A stretch of 64,000 nt of DNA from Dermatemys mawii (Eukaryota > Chordata > Testudines > Dermatemydidae), in the NCBI GenBank assembly GCA_007922305.1, contig ML677348.1:15949442-16013441 (forward strand), read 5' to 3'. A program made the translations under genes and the position numbers. The notes below the pieces were generated by a model, which saw nothing but the letters and a program-made list of their open reading frames with translations, was not told the DNA's origin and searched no databases. Below are positions 35,235-46,069 of this stretch, piece after piece; the first letter of the stretch is position 1; each line of letters begins with the position of its first letter.

Positions 35235-36650
35235 TTTGTAATCCTTCTGCCCATCAGAGTTGGCAGCAACAAGGGCCGGGTTCAGTATCCAGGGGTTCCA
35301 TTCCAATAGCACAATACAAAACCGGCTTGAGCCCCCACCCAGTGACCTGGGACAACCATATACCACCCCTCTGGGCATCTGTAAGAGACAATACTTCCCC
35401 TCTCGCAAGCACAGAGTCTGAGTGTACCAAAAGCCTTTTAATAATAGGGAGAACCAATGTGGCATAATATTGGGGAAACACCACAAACAAGGTTAATAAA
35501 CCAAACCATGAACCAGAAGCCCCCTCCCAGCAAATAGGCCGTGGCCTTCCCTTTGGCTCTTGAGTTCCACAACCCCAAAAAGTCACTCAATAGTTCCAAA
35601 AGTCCAACAGCCCAGGAGTCTCTGTTCTTGGTCACTGCAGAGTTCAAAAGTCACTCGGCAGAGTCTTACCTTCCAGCCTGGGTGGAAATGGAGGGTAGGG
35701 CAAGGGGCACCTTACGTGGTCCAAGGCCGACTGCGCCGCCTCTCTGTGGGGTTCCGCTGCAGCCCTCACCGCAATCCGCTCTGCTCCGCTGGCCATCCCA
35801 CGAACCGCTCTGCAGCACCAGTCACTCCGCTAGCCCACCCTGCTAGCCGACACATGGACAGCTTTGCGGTGCTGGTCACTCTGTCAGCAGCACAAATGGC
35901 TCCGCTAGTCAACACACAGACTGCTCTGCTGCGCCAATCACTCTGCCAGCAGCACAAATGGCTCTGCTAGTCAACACACAGACTGCTCTGCTGTGCCAGT
36001 CACTCCGCTAGCCATCCTGCTAGCCAACACACGGACAGCTCGGCTGCACCAGCCACTCTGCACTATGTTCAGGCCCCCCAACTTGAGACAGTGCTCAGTG
36101 ATTTCTTCAGCTCTTAAGTGATTTCAGCATATAGCAGGGGAGCCTTAGTGCAGGTGCACCAATGAGCCTAAAGTGATTTCAGCTCAGCAGCCTGCACCCA
36201 GGCTCCTAATAGAAGCAAAATTTAACTCTGACAATCCAGAGTGGAGAGAGGCAAGGTGCAATAGGCCTGTGGGCCCCTCAGACAAAGCCCTCACCAAAAG
36301 GTATAAGTTCTTATCCCCGGCCTCTCTCAATCTCAGAGTGTTCTGAAATGCATGGCCCTTACCCAGTGAGTGCTACGTAGATGATGGCGAGTCCCTCCAT
36401 CATAACAAGGGCCAAGTACGTGTCCATAGTCCTTCATTCACAAAATCAGGGTAACATCACTTTATATTTCCTGCCCCAATAACATAGAAACTGGGGCTCC
36501 CACATCAGCCGAAGTGGCATGTGGGCTGCTGTGGGCTCAGGCTAGGCGCAGTGGGTGTGTCTATGCAAATTGATCAGCCCCAAAGTTATTTTCCATAACT
36601 CACTGCAATTCCCATAGTTCGCCACCAGATGTCAGAATATATCTCATTCC
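35235..36650 (-). repeat. LTR-like block with internal minisatellite
   Basis: A 1.4-kb, more GC-rich block. The sequence ccaaaagccttttaataata (reverse complement has tattattaaaagg) and the cccagcaaatagg and gagtctctgttcttggtcac blocks resemble an endogenous-retrovirus-type LTR that I recall from turtle DNA. It ends near tgtcagaatatatctcattcctgaca. I see no gag or pol and no primer site. Orientation is a guess. The open frames at 35214-35970 on both strands are not genes. Confidence 0.45.
35820..36062. repeat. Minisatellite, four units of 53-62 bp
   Basis: Repeated blocks carry cactc.g, gctagtcaacacac and agactgctctgctg. The second and third units (starting near 35877 and 35939) are 62 bp and nearly identical; the first and fourth are variant and shorter. 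It lies inside the LTR-like block. Confidence 0.8.
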
Positions 36651-36884
36651 TGACACTGCTTACATCTTAATTTTGGACAGACCAACAGCTCAGAAAATGT
36701 TTCTGGAGTACAAATTGTCATGGAATTCATATTCTGTTGTAGTCTTCTTTCCAGTTTCCCACACATGCAAATCAAGTTAAATATTGGGTATGCACAATGA
36801 AAGTGAAACTGTGACAGTGGAATGAATGAAAGTGTTCTGTGTGACAGCTTACAGACAATGGTAGCATTCTGTAGAGTGCTAATA

Positions 36885-36892
36885 TTCTACAG
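36885..36892. repeat. Target-site duplication, left (hAT MITE copy 1)
   Basis: ttctacag, matched by ttatacag at 37206-37213 (7 of 8). Confidence 0.75.
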
Positions 36893-37205
36893 AAGGGGTT
36901 GGCAACCTGTCAGAAGTGGTGTGCCGAGTCTTCATTTATTCACTCTCATTTAAGTTTTCGCGTGCCAGTAATACATTTTAACATTTTTAGAACGTCTCTT
37001 TCTATAAGTCTATAATATAGAACTAAACTATTGTTGTATGTAAAGTAAATAAGGTTTTTAAAATGTTTAAGAAGCTTCATTTAAAATTAAATTAAAATGC
37101 AGAGTCCCCCCAGACCGGTGGCCAGGACCCAGGGCGTGTGAGTGCCACTGAAAATCAGTTTGCGTGCTGCCTTTGGCACTCATGCCATTGGGTGCCTACC
37201 CCTGT
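36893..37205 (+). mobile_element. hAT MITE, copy 1
   Basis: It begins aaggggttggcaacctgtca (the first base has changed from c) and ends gggtgcctacccctg. It aligns over its full length with 45750-46069: the blocks gtcttcatttattcactc, cgcgtgccagtaatacattt and ataatatagaactaaacta are shared. An 8-bp duplication with one change flanks it. 313 bp, no transposase. Confidence 0.92.
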
Positions 37206-37883
37206 TATACAGGAATGCTGGCGCTTCAGAGGACATATCTGGTATTTGAGACAACTCTGGACAAAATGTACTTGTAGTGGGCCACATTCTTTTCTCACCA
37301 GTAAAGTCATTCAAGACACATTTAGAGCTACTTTGCTCATTCTTGCCTACACCACAGCTTTCTAACCTGGATTTAAGAACTCTAGTTCAGGGAAAGCAAT
37401 GTAAACTACAAAAACCCAACTCCTCCAAATCCATTCCTGTGGCTAATGGAGTTGCATCAGGGATAACGCTGATCACTGAGTTCTATTATTCATCACTTGC
37501 ACATCATCCTGGCTGTACTGCTGTTTTAGCAATAAATATAAATGGTAAATTTCTGCCCAGAGAAGTGTACAGTTTTACTAAAGCATAACCCAGCAAGAGA
37601 TCTGAGTAGGCCTTTGGATATGGAAGGATGAGGGTTATAATATAAAGTTATAAGGTATTCTTCTGAGGAATAAACATGAATAGTTTCTTTAAAAAAACAT
37701 TAATTTTAGGGTCAAATTCTAATACATCTTACTCACACTTTTTAGTACATCAGTCCATGAGTAATCTCAATAAAACCTATGGGATAACTTTCAGGCTGTG
37801 GTATTTCTCAACATGAGCCAGACTATTGGAGTCTGGTTCCTACTAATTTATGGCTAGAGGGGAGGAAAGTACTGATTGCTTAA
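37206..37883. other. No gene seen
   Basis: Non-coding. The first 8 bases (37206-37213) are the right target-site duplication of the MITE above. Short frames at 37138-37588 partly derive from the MITE. Confidence 0.4.
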
Positions 37884-38017
37884 GGCCCTGATTCAAATTG
37901 GTGCTCAAGCATGTGGTTAGTTTTACGCATATGAGTAGTCCCACTGCAGTGACTTCATTGAAATCATTCACTTGCATAGTTAGGCATGAGTTAATGTGTC
38001 TTGCTGAATCAGGGGCC
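37884..38017. repeat. Palindromic repeat
   Basis: It begins ggccctgattcaaattggtg and ends gctgaatcaggggcc. Inner arms with acgcatatgagtagtccca and tcacttgcatagttag show the same symmetry. It can fold into an imperfect hairpin. Widespread repeat type in reptiles and birds. Confidence 0.8.
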
Positions 38018-40618
38018 AAGCAGACAATCTTTTTTTTAAAAAAAAAAATAAAAAATATGGCTATTTTTGTAGACAGCATATTTTATAGAGCTGTCTTCTT
38101 TTCTGATCTCTTAAATATGTGTGCAACATTATGGATCAGATACAATACACAACACATATGAAAAATTATCCATTAAAAGGTTTGGCTCATAGAAGTAAAG
38201 TCTGCTTTGAAGTTTATTTTTGTAACAAATTTTTGACATCAAACACCACTGTTTACATTTTGTTCACTTATTAATTATCCTTTCTTTTAAACAGAGAGCA
38301 AGGATATTTTAGTTTGGGTGACATTATGCCACATGACCATGCTGGAACTAAGAATAATGCTGTCAGCTGCATGTTAGTGAATTTGCTGCTACAGTAGAAA
38401 TATACTTGTGTTCTTGAGTCATAAAGAGAAATCAAGCAGAGCTGGCAAAGTTAATGGGGAAAAAAGTCCAGATAGATAAATTACTATTTCTAAATTATTG
38501 GAATAGCCACTAGAATCTCCTCATGTTACATCTTTTCACCTGAGATACCTGCGATCCATATGGATAGACACTCAATACAAAAAACTCAATGCTTTTAGTT
38601 GATAACATCATGCTGGTGAACTTACTTACATGCTGATGTGATATAAGATATGGCATAAGTAACCTTTAGTCATTAAAGCTTAGTGTCAGGACTGAAGGCA
38701 AACTCTAAATACAAATAATGTGGAGTTATCATGATCTGATTTTCTTCTGAACTGAAGAATCTGGCCATCTTCTGTGATCACATTTTTGGACCCCTTTGTC
38801 AAGTGGTATTTTCTAGGATGATAGTTTTTGAAAAAGCACAGCCTAGATATTATTTTTGTTATTTATTTGACATTTGACTCAGTGCTTTTTAGGACATGAA
38901 TGTAAGTCCATACCCCAAGGAGAAAGTAACTGACAACAATTCTAGAATAACTGCCCATCAGAGGAAATGGTTTTGGTCATGAAATACAGTACCCAGTGCA
39001 TCTGTGGATGAGCTGAATATTTTCTGGGGTATTTGCAAACATGACTGATTAAGTACTAGAGCAGGAAAATTATTCTCAGCAAACAATTTATTAGCTGACT
39101 TTAACTCTGCCCAAGAGTGTTCACAATCTAGTAGTAAGAGTTCATGTAAAAAGTGAACAGATAGGTTTCCAGGCACTCCTATTTTTCTAAAATGTAGATT
39201 TACATTTTTTTAGCAAAGTAGCTTTTATGTAGTTCCAACAGAATAAAATAAGAAAAGAATAAAATAAAATGGGCAAGAATTTGTTATTGCCAGATCAAAT
39301 ATGTCAGGTTGAAATATCAAATACTGAACCCTGATCTATAAAAATGGGGCAGAAATAAAATTAAAAATATGATCAAAATTAAAACCTATTAAATATTTGA
39401 CAAAGCAGACAGGGCTGGTCTACATTACAAAACCTCACCAGCTGGATTTGGATTGCAAAACCATGCTGGTTTAGATCTGGGCTCAGCTTTTGCATGGGAG
39501 GAGGTAGACAAATGGTTCTGGTTTTAGTCCATCTTTTGGGGGGGGGCGGGGGGCACAGTCATATTAGCAGATGCTGGCTGTGAATCAATGTTTAATTTTG
39601 TGATTCAATTAGTTGGGTGCCAGATGAAGATAGAATTTCAGTGACCCTCTCTGTGTCAAACAGTAAATTCAGAAAGATTCTTGATCATCTGGATTATTAC
39701 CAATGGAAATGGCTCTGTTTTAGCATGCTCTAGTAGTGTGCATATAATTTATGCTGCTGTTCTACTTTTCTCTTGCTCAAGGGACATTTTTTAATATGTA
39801 TTTTTTAAAAAAACTTAAACACAGTAGGTTACTGAAGTTATTTTTGTAACTTTAATATTTGGGTTCATTTAAATGAGGGGAAAATAACACCATCCTACAG
39901 AAATTCTATATTTAAGCAAGATAACTGTGATACTAAAGAGCTAAAACCAGTGTGCTAGAAAAATTCTTTGTAATGCATGCTGCTAACTATATACATTTAT
40001 AATTAAACTGTCTGCGGATTTTTGCTTGTTCAAGATCTGAAATGTGGCTGAAGTTTGAAAAACGAAAAAGCTTCAAAATTCAATCTTACTAGTGTATTGC
40101 ACTATCCCGGTTTCATGTATCACCAGCTGTCAGTCCCACTTACAGGTGCTCTGCATGGAGTCCATTGACTTATGTTCCCTCCAGTACTGGATAGCTCACA
40201 CCAGGCCTCAGTTTGAAATCTGTAAAGTGTGTGGTGGGTCCTCCTATATGATTAATTTCAGCTATGAAGTTATGATTTTGTTACATGTAACCATTTGTTT
40301 CCAGTACTTCTACTTGCTATCACTTGAATCTCTGCCCTTTGTTTAATGAACGCATACTTGCTTTCTCTATAAACAAATCTAAGTGCTGTGTGTTAAGCAG
40401 AGCTGTGTTCTAAGTAACTAGTAAGCTGTGGTGTACTGTTCCTCTGGGACCAGGCGATCTGGTAATTCTGTGAACATCCAGTGGATGAAGGGCTGAATAC
40501 TGCAGGGTGATGCTTGGAGGACTCGTGGACTGGAACATGGGGATTCAAGTGATAGCAAGTAGAAGCATAGGAAACAAATGGTTACATATAATATAAAATC
40601 ATAAGATATATTTTAGAG
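38018..40618. other. No gene seen
   Basis: 2.6 kb, AT-rich. A fragment of the gtctacac-type MITE may start at about 39413 (gctggtctacattac), followed by a g-run near 39538-39552. No exon. Confidence 0.4.
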
Positions 40619-41290
40619 CAGTGACTCTCAAACTTCGTTATGGGTGGACCACTTGAGAAATGCTGAGGGTGGCAGCGGACTACTTAATGATCTTTCCAAA
40701 TGTTGTTTGTATTGTTAGCTAACTATTGTAAAACACTTTGGATAAAAGTGCTATATTAATTTTTTTAAAATAATATTAATATTTTTGTTCTACAAATCAA
40801 AGCACACAACTCATATTTTAATATCAGTAGTCTTACTTTTGTAATGCGATGGGTGTGTCTTCCCTCCCCCCACCACACTGTTTTTTTTTCTAGGAAGTTC
40901 CAAGTAGACTAGTCAAAAAGTAGGGAAAATATTTTGAAGCAATGCCTATTTTTCAGGATTTGAAATAAACCTGCATTCTGTGACTCATTACTTTTGTACT
41001 TAAATCATTGTCTCATGATCACCAACATCTTTCAAGTTTGATTTTTTTTCTTTTAAAAATGCTGTTTTTAAGCAATGAGACACTTTGTTTAAAAACTTAA
41101 GTAATATCTTCGGGGGGCAGGGGTGAAACTTTTCATTTTGTCAGCTTTTTTTGCACCTTTTAAAAATACCTTTTTAATAATTTTTTCCTGCAAAAAATGT
41201 TAACCAACTCTAATTAGAAGGCATTAGAGGGCCTCTTACTGTCTTCAGTGGACCTTGGATGCAACCCAGAGGACCCCAAACTGAAATTTG
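40619..41290. mobile_element. Possible hAT remnant (cagtgactctcaaactt end)
   Basis: The left edge cagtgactctcaaacttc resembles a common hAT terminal repeat (cagtggttctcaaac-type). A possible right part near 41270-41290 (ggaccccaaactg) is only weakly similar, and I find no clear 8-bp duplication. No transposase. Confidence 0.35.
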
Positions 41291-41439
41291 AAACTAAGCA
41301 AATAAAGAAACCAAATCCTCAATATAGGGAATGTAGAACAATTTTCTTGCTCTGAGTGTATATTTCACTTGTAGACTCTGTGTGTATATTCAACAGCAGC
41401 TTCTATAACTGTCACTTGATGTTACTACATGACCTGCCA

Positions 41440-41519
41440 TTTATCTTAGTATCTGAATACCTTGCCAAGTACTGCTATCCCCATTTCACAGAGGAGAAGC
41501 TCAGGCACAATGAGACTAA
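41440..41519 (-). repeat. MIR-like remnant, left piece
   Basis: Motifs ctatccccatttcacagagg and ctcaggcacaatgagacta match the reverse strand of a MIR-type repeat. Its continuation lies at 41830. Confidence 0.65.
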
Positions 41520-41826
41520 GGGTACGTCTACACTGCAAAAAAACAAACAAACAAAAACATACCACAACAGTGAGTCTCAGAGCCTGGTGTTTAATGCTCA
41601 CATTACAGCACTAAAAATAGCAGTTTTGATGTTTCTGCTTGGGCTGGAGCTCAGACTCTGGAACCTGGCAAAGGGAATGGGTCTCCAAGACAAAGCAGGA
41701 ATGTCCACACTCTTATTTTTAGCACCATAGCACAAGCCCTGCTAACCTGTGTCTGTAGACTTGGGCTCTCAGACTTCTGCGAGGTGACTGGGTTTTCTTT
41801 GTTTGTTTTTCCAGGTAGACATACCC
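41520..41826. mobile_element. Foldback MITE inserted in the MIR-like repeat
   Basis: The ends gggtacgtctacactgc and ggtagacataccc are inverted repeats. It is flanked by taa (41517-41519) and tta (41827-41829), which fits a short TA or TWA duplication but is not decisive because the bases are also symmetrical. Inner arms include gggctggagctcagactc and gacttgggctctcagac. 307 bp. Confidence 0.82.
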
Positions 41827-41829
41827 TTA

Positions 41830-41925
41830 GTGATTTACCAAGGGCTGTGGGGGGAAAGCAAACAATTGAAAACAGGTCTCCCAAATTCCAGGCAAGCATC
41901 CTAACTGCTGGACCATTCTTTCTCA
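41830..41925 (-). repeat. MIR-like remnant, right piece
   Basis: Continues the motif order after the insertion: gtgatttaccaagg, then gaaaacaggtctcc and catcctaactgctggacca. Joining the two pieces gives the usual gagactaag-tgatttacc order. Confidence 0.65.
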
Positions 41926-42384
41926 GTGAGGTTCTGACTTAGAATTAAGGCGGTGGCTTAAATGGAAAGCTGCACTTTAGGTTTATTGTTTTTAAATGTT
42001 TCCTCACAAAAAACAACCCTTAGAGAAATCTTGTTTGTGTACAATTTTCCCGTAATTGGAATATATCACTTCTAAATAAAATATGAATACCTCATAACTG
42101 TATGAATATTTGATTGCATTTTGACATATTTTATTAAACATAAAATAGAATTTGACTGAAAATATGTGATTTTATTAGGCAGATAATTTTATCTACAACA
42201 TCACATTTCTCTACTAACGTCAGTAGGCTTTAGATTTGTTTCATGTGTGTGTAGCACTTTAAAATGTGCTTTCAACTAATGGTGTCAAGTCAGAAACCCA
42301 TAGAAATTACAGTGCAGTTGCAAACTATACTGGAAGAATGATGATCCCTTATAGAAGCTCAGTCACATAAAACATCTGAGTCTG

Positions 42385-42487
42385 CTACACCTATAGGACT
42401 GCTGAAGGTGGGAGTTGGTTCTTTAGCTCAAGAGCCTTCTGCTCTTGGTAAAAGAGGTTTTAGGTTCAATCCTGCATCAGCCCCAGT
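42385..42487 (+). repeat. tRNA-derived SINE
   Basis: A-box-like tagctcaagag at 42424-42434 and B-box-like ggttcaatcc at 42463-42472. The spacing is right for a tRNA-type promoter but a tRNA fold is not preserved, so it is a SINE copy. Confidence 0.55.
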
Positions 42488-43847
42488 AGAATCAGATTAC
42501 ACAATAATTCCTTGGGGTACTATTATTTTGAGGCTGCACTTCTGAAAGCCAGGATGGTACATTGTCTAAGTATCTGGGAGGAATGGAAACGGTTGAAGTC
42601 CAGTATTTAGATTCTAGCCTAGTTTAAATTAAAATGTATCAGTGGCTTTGACACTTTATTATCTAAACTTTTCTCATTTACTTATACTGTACTAAAGAAA
42701 GAAATAACTTACTTGAGCATATCTTTATAAATGAAGTCATTAAAAGCCTTGAATCTTCTCTGCTGCTTTTGTATCTCAGTTCTCTTCTCTCATAATTATT
42801 CTAGATTGGCTAAGTTTCCCATATTCAATTATTAAAGTAGTGTGTACTAGCTGGAGAACACTTTCTATTACATGCATTTCTGATCTGCTTGATGCGGTTA
42901 GCTTTGTTTTAAGCATGTGACACTTTTGCTAATAGATGCAGTCTCCCTTTAACTTTGTCCGTTCAAAGCAAACATCATTATTGTGTCAATAACGGCTGGA
43001 TTGCCCCTGGAATAAGACATTCCTTATATTCCTGCTGCCCATTTGGTCCATCAGGGAAGTAATTGATGCCAGCCCTTTTCCTGATGCAGTTTGCTTACTT
43101 CCACTTCTTTTTCCTTAGTGGCTCAGCTGTGTGGGCTGGTGCATTGAGAGGCCACGAGGATGAGTTTCTCATTTGCCCTGTCTTACCTGCTGACAGAACA
43201 TGACTTTTGCTGCAATAAAATTGTGGAGCCCTTAAACAACTCAGTGTTACTAAATGAGGTAACAAGCTTTGAGGCTATTTTAGCAAATTGCTAAGAGCAT
43301 TTTAGCAAAAAGGTAGAGACCCCATCATTTTATATGCAGAGTTGGGGTTATATTTTCAATGTGCCATTTCAGCCACAGTCTACCAGAATGGAGGGTGCTA
43401 GACACTTCATAGGAGGCACTTGGTCCCTTGGAAGATCAAGCCATTTGAATTAGAGAACCATCCTCCCCTACTCCTATCCCCTTGACACCCCAAAATGGAG
43501 CACTTGGTGATTTTTTTTCACCCTTTTCAAAGTAACTTGTAATACATTACTCTATGTGTTCTTACCACTATTACAAATTGGCCAGGGAAAGAAGGGGGTT
43601 CCAATCAAGGCAGCTATGGAGATTTACTGCAGAGACTACCATGCCTGTCACAGTAACCACTGGCAAAGAGGAAGTAGATGGTATTGATGTGACATCCTGT
43701 GCTTGGAAAAAGCATGGTGCTGAAGATTGACAATCACATTCAGCATCTTGCAGGACATGGGGAAGCTGGGTCTTTCTGTAAACCATGAATGTTCATGCCA
43801 AAGGAGTAAAATCCTGTACACATTATTAAAAAGTGTAAATATTGCAT
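42488..43847. other. No gene seen
   Basis: Non-coding. The frame at 43571-43786 shows no domain. Confidence 0.4.
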
Positions 43848-44045
43848 AAGAATGGCCATACTGGGTCAGACCAAAGGTCCATCTAGCCCAGCATCCTGTC
43901 TTCTGACAGTGGCCAATGCCAGGTGCCTCAGAGGGAATGAACAGAATAGGTAATTACCAAGTGATCCAACCCTTGTGGCTCATTCCCAGCTTTCTTCTCC
44001 CATTCCTATAATACTTACCATATCAACAAGAGCTTTCACCCTCAT
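43848..44045 (-). mobile_element. CR1 LINE 3' end, minus strand
   Basis: It reads gaatggccatactgggtcag, accaaaggtccatctagc and tgacagtggccaatgcc. Its reverse complement is found, in the opposite orientation, at 56970-57182, ending with the same CR1 type terminus. Confidence 0.8.
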
Positions 44046-45622
44046 GTGTGCAATATGTTTCCACATGTACTAGAATTATTACACCCCACTGTCACTTAAA
44101 GACTACATTTTTCTCTGAAATGTAAATATATATGAGCTGGAAACAATTCAGTTCAATGTGCCATGTACTGCAGCACAATCTGTTCTCTGATAGGAAAAAA
44201 AAGGCATTTGCAAAATATAGAGCACAACAACTGTTCTTTGAGTTCATTGTTATGGTGGCAAATTAGTAATTATAAGTTATCATTCCAACAATCTCCTGAA
44301 ATTTTACTTCTAGTTTCATGGGGATTATATGCTGCTTTGAAATTTGATGATAAGAATACCAAGAGAAGTCAAATACTTAAGAACCTATTAACCTCATGAT
44401 GGCCATCTTAATCTTTATGGGAACAGGCAGTATATGTTGGTTGGGGAATATAGACTCTCTGTATTTTTAAACATCCTGCAGGAATTAGAGTACTATGGAG
44501 CAGCTGAGTCATAAGCTACTGAGAATCCTGCACAGAGATCATTGCCTGTCAAGAGTTCAAGTTAGCAAGTCAGAAAAACTAAAGTGTGTGCAAATTGAAC
44601 TGCTTTGCCCTTTTGCATTAAGTTGTGTTTTTCTGCAGAGGGAGGAGGAGGGATGGTTGGGAATTAAAAAGAACTAGACTGACACCCTTGGAAACTAAAC
44701 TCTTTATTCATCCCCAAAATGCAGTAAGTACAGTACAGGCAATGAAAATGCCAGTTTCCTACATAGTTCAGCAAATAAGCTTAACCCTGATTTGAGAAAA
44801 CAACCCCTGGGTTAGTTCAGTCTGTCTAAATACCCCCATGTGCCTCCCATCATCAAGAGGTTTGTTTCCTTCTAAAATTTTTTCCAGCTGAAGGACACAA
44901 AAATGTTGCTAAACTGAAAGCCTTACTTAATACTTCACATTTCAAATGCTTTAACTGGTTTTCTTTTTCTGTGCCTTTAATAAAAGATTTTAAAGATATT
45001 TTTAATGGTGTGTTTGCCCTGGTGCTAAGCAGGCTGAGGTCTCTGTATATCAAACCCCAAACCTTGTTTCCAAATATTTAATGTTTGGCAGTGAGTGAGT
45101 TATTTTAATACCTTTGGCCCATATAACAATCAAAATTACTACAAGATTACCTAATCATAAGGGGACCATACCCCTCCCCACAATAACAAAGAAACACTTG
45201 AAGTGACTAAAATATACTCAGCTAAAATTTCCAGACTGTGTCTGCAAGTAAAGATGGTCCTCCTTTACCCTCATCCATTCCCTTCACTCTGCTTCCACCT
45301 TTGCTTCTTTCTTTTGTCTCCTCATGTGATACATTCTCCTCTTCCCTCTCTTTAGTAAACCCTCTCCTATTTTCTTGTTTTTTCCCCACCTTCTTCATTT
45401 CAAAGTATCTTCATTCTAAACCACATGCTTCAGTGAACTACAGAAACTCAAAAGCACAAATTGATATCCTGTGTGTAAAAGATCAAAGCTTTAATTAGAA
45501 GGTTTCAAGTCAGCTTAAGTCAACTGCATGGAAAAAAAGGAATGATGCAAGGTACGATACATTGTTTTGAGCACATGTGCTGCGCAGCTTTTCTTCTAGT
45601 CAATGGAACAACTGTGCTTAAA
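44046..45622. other. No gene seen
   Basis: AT-rich, non-coding; no named repeat. Confidence 0.4.
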
Positions 45623-45712
45623 TGCATCCGGTGAAGTGGGTATTCACCCACTAAAGCTTATGCTCTAATACATCTGTTAGTCTATAAGGACCACAGGACT
45701 TTTTGTTGCTTG
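45623..45712 (+). mobile_element. Penelope-like element tail fragment
   Basis: The sequence ggtgaagtgggtattcaccc, then actaaagcttatgctcta and gttagtctataaggaccac match the tail arms at 60199-60412 and the tail of the element at 19949. It is a short fragment. Confidence 0.8.
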
Positions 45713-45741
45713 TGCTTAAAAGGTCTTCTGTGTTGTCATCA

Positions 45742-45749
45742 TCATAGTG
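45742..45749. repeat. Target-site duplication, left (hAT MITE copy 2)
   Basis: tcatagtg, matched by gcatagtg at 46070-46077 (7 of 8). Confidence 0.85.
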
Positions 45750-46069
45750 CAGGGGTCAGCAACCTTTCAGAAATGTTGTGCCAAGTCTTCATTTATTCAC
45801 TCCAATTTAAGGTTTCGCGTGCCAGTAATACATTTTAAAGTTTTTAGAAGGTCTCTTTCTATAAGTCTATAATATAGAACTAAACTATCATTGCATGTAA
45901 AGTAAATAACATTTTTAAAATGTTTAAGAAACTTAACTTAAAACTAAATTAAAATGCAGAGCCCCCTGGACTGGTGGCCAGTGGACTGATGACCCGGGCA
46001 GTGAGAGTGTCACTGAAAATCATCTCTCGTGCCACCTTTGGCACGTATGCCATAGGTTGCCTACCCTTG
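45750..46069 (+). mobile_element. hAT MITE, copy 2
   Basis: It starts caggggtcagcaacctttc and ends gccataggttgcctaccctt plus g: inverted repeats. An 8-bp duplication with one change flanks it. It aligns with copy 1 at 36893-37205 in the same orientation, with scattered substitutions. 320 bp. Confidence 0.95.

Noticed and set aside
35560..35970. 136-codon frame
   Set aside because: It runs over the minisatellite and LTR-like block; low-complexity serine-, leucine- and alanine-rich.
35820..36062. A CRISPR array
   Set aside because: The units differ in length (53-62 bp), the whole unit is repeated with no unique spacers, and the DNA is vertebrate.
41356..41730. 124-codon frame
   Set aside because: It crosses from unique sequence through a MIR-like piece into a MITE, so it is chance.
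42424..42472. A tRNA gene
   Set aside because: Same reason as above; it is a SINE-type promoter remnant.
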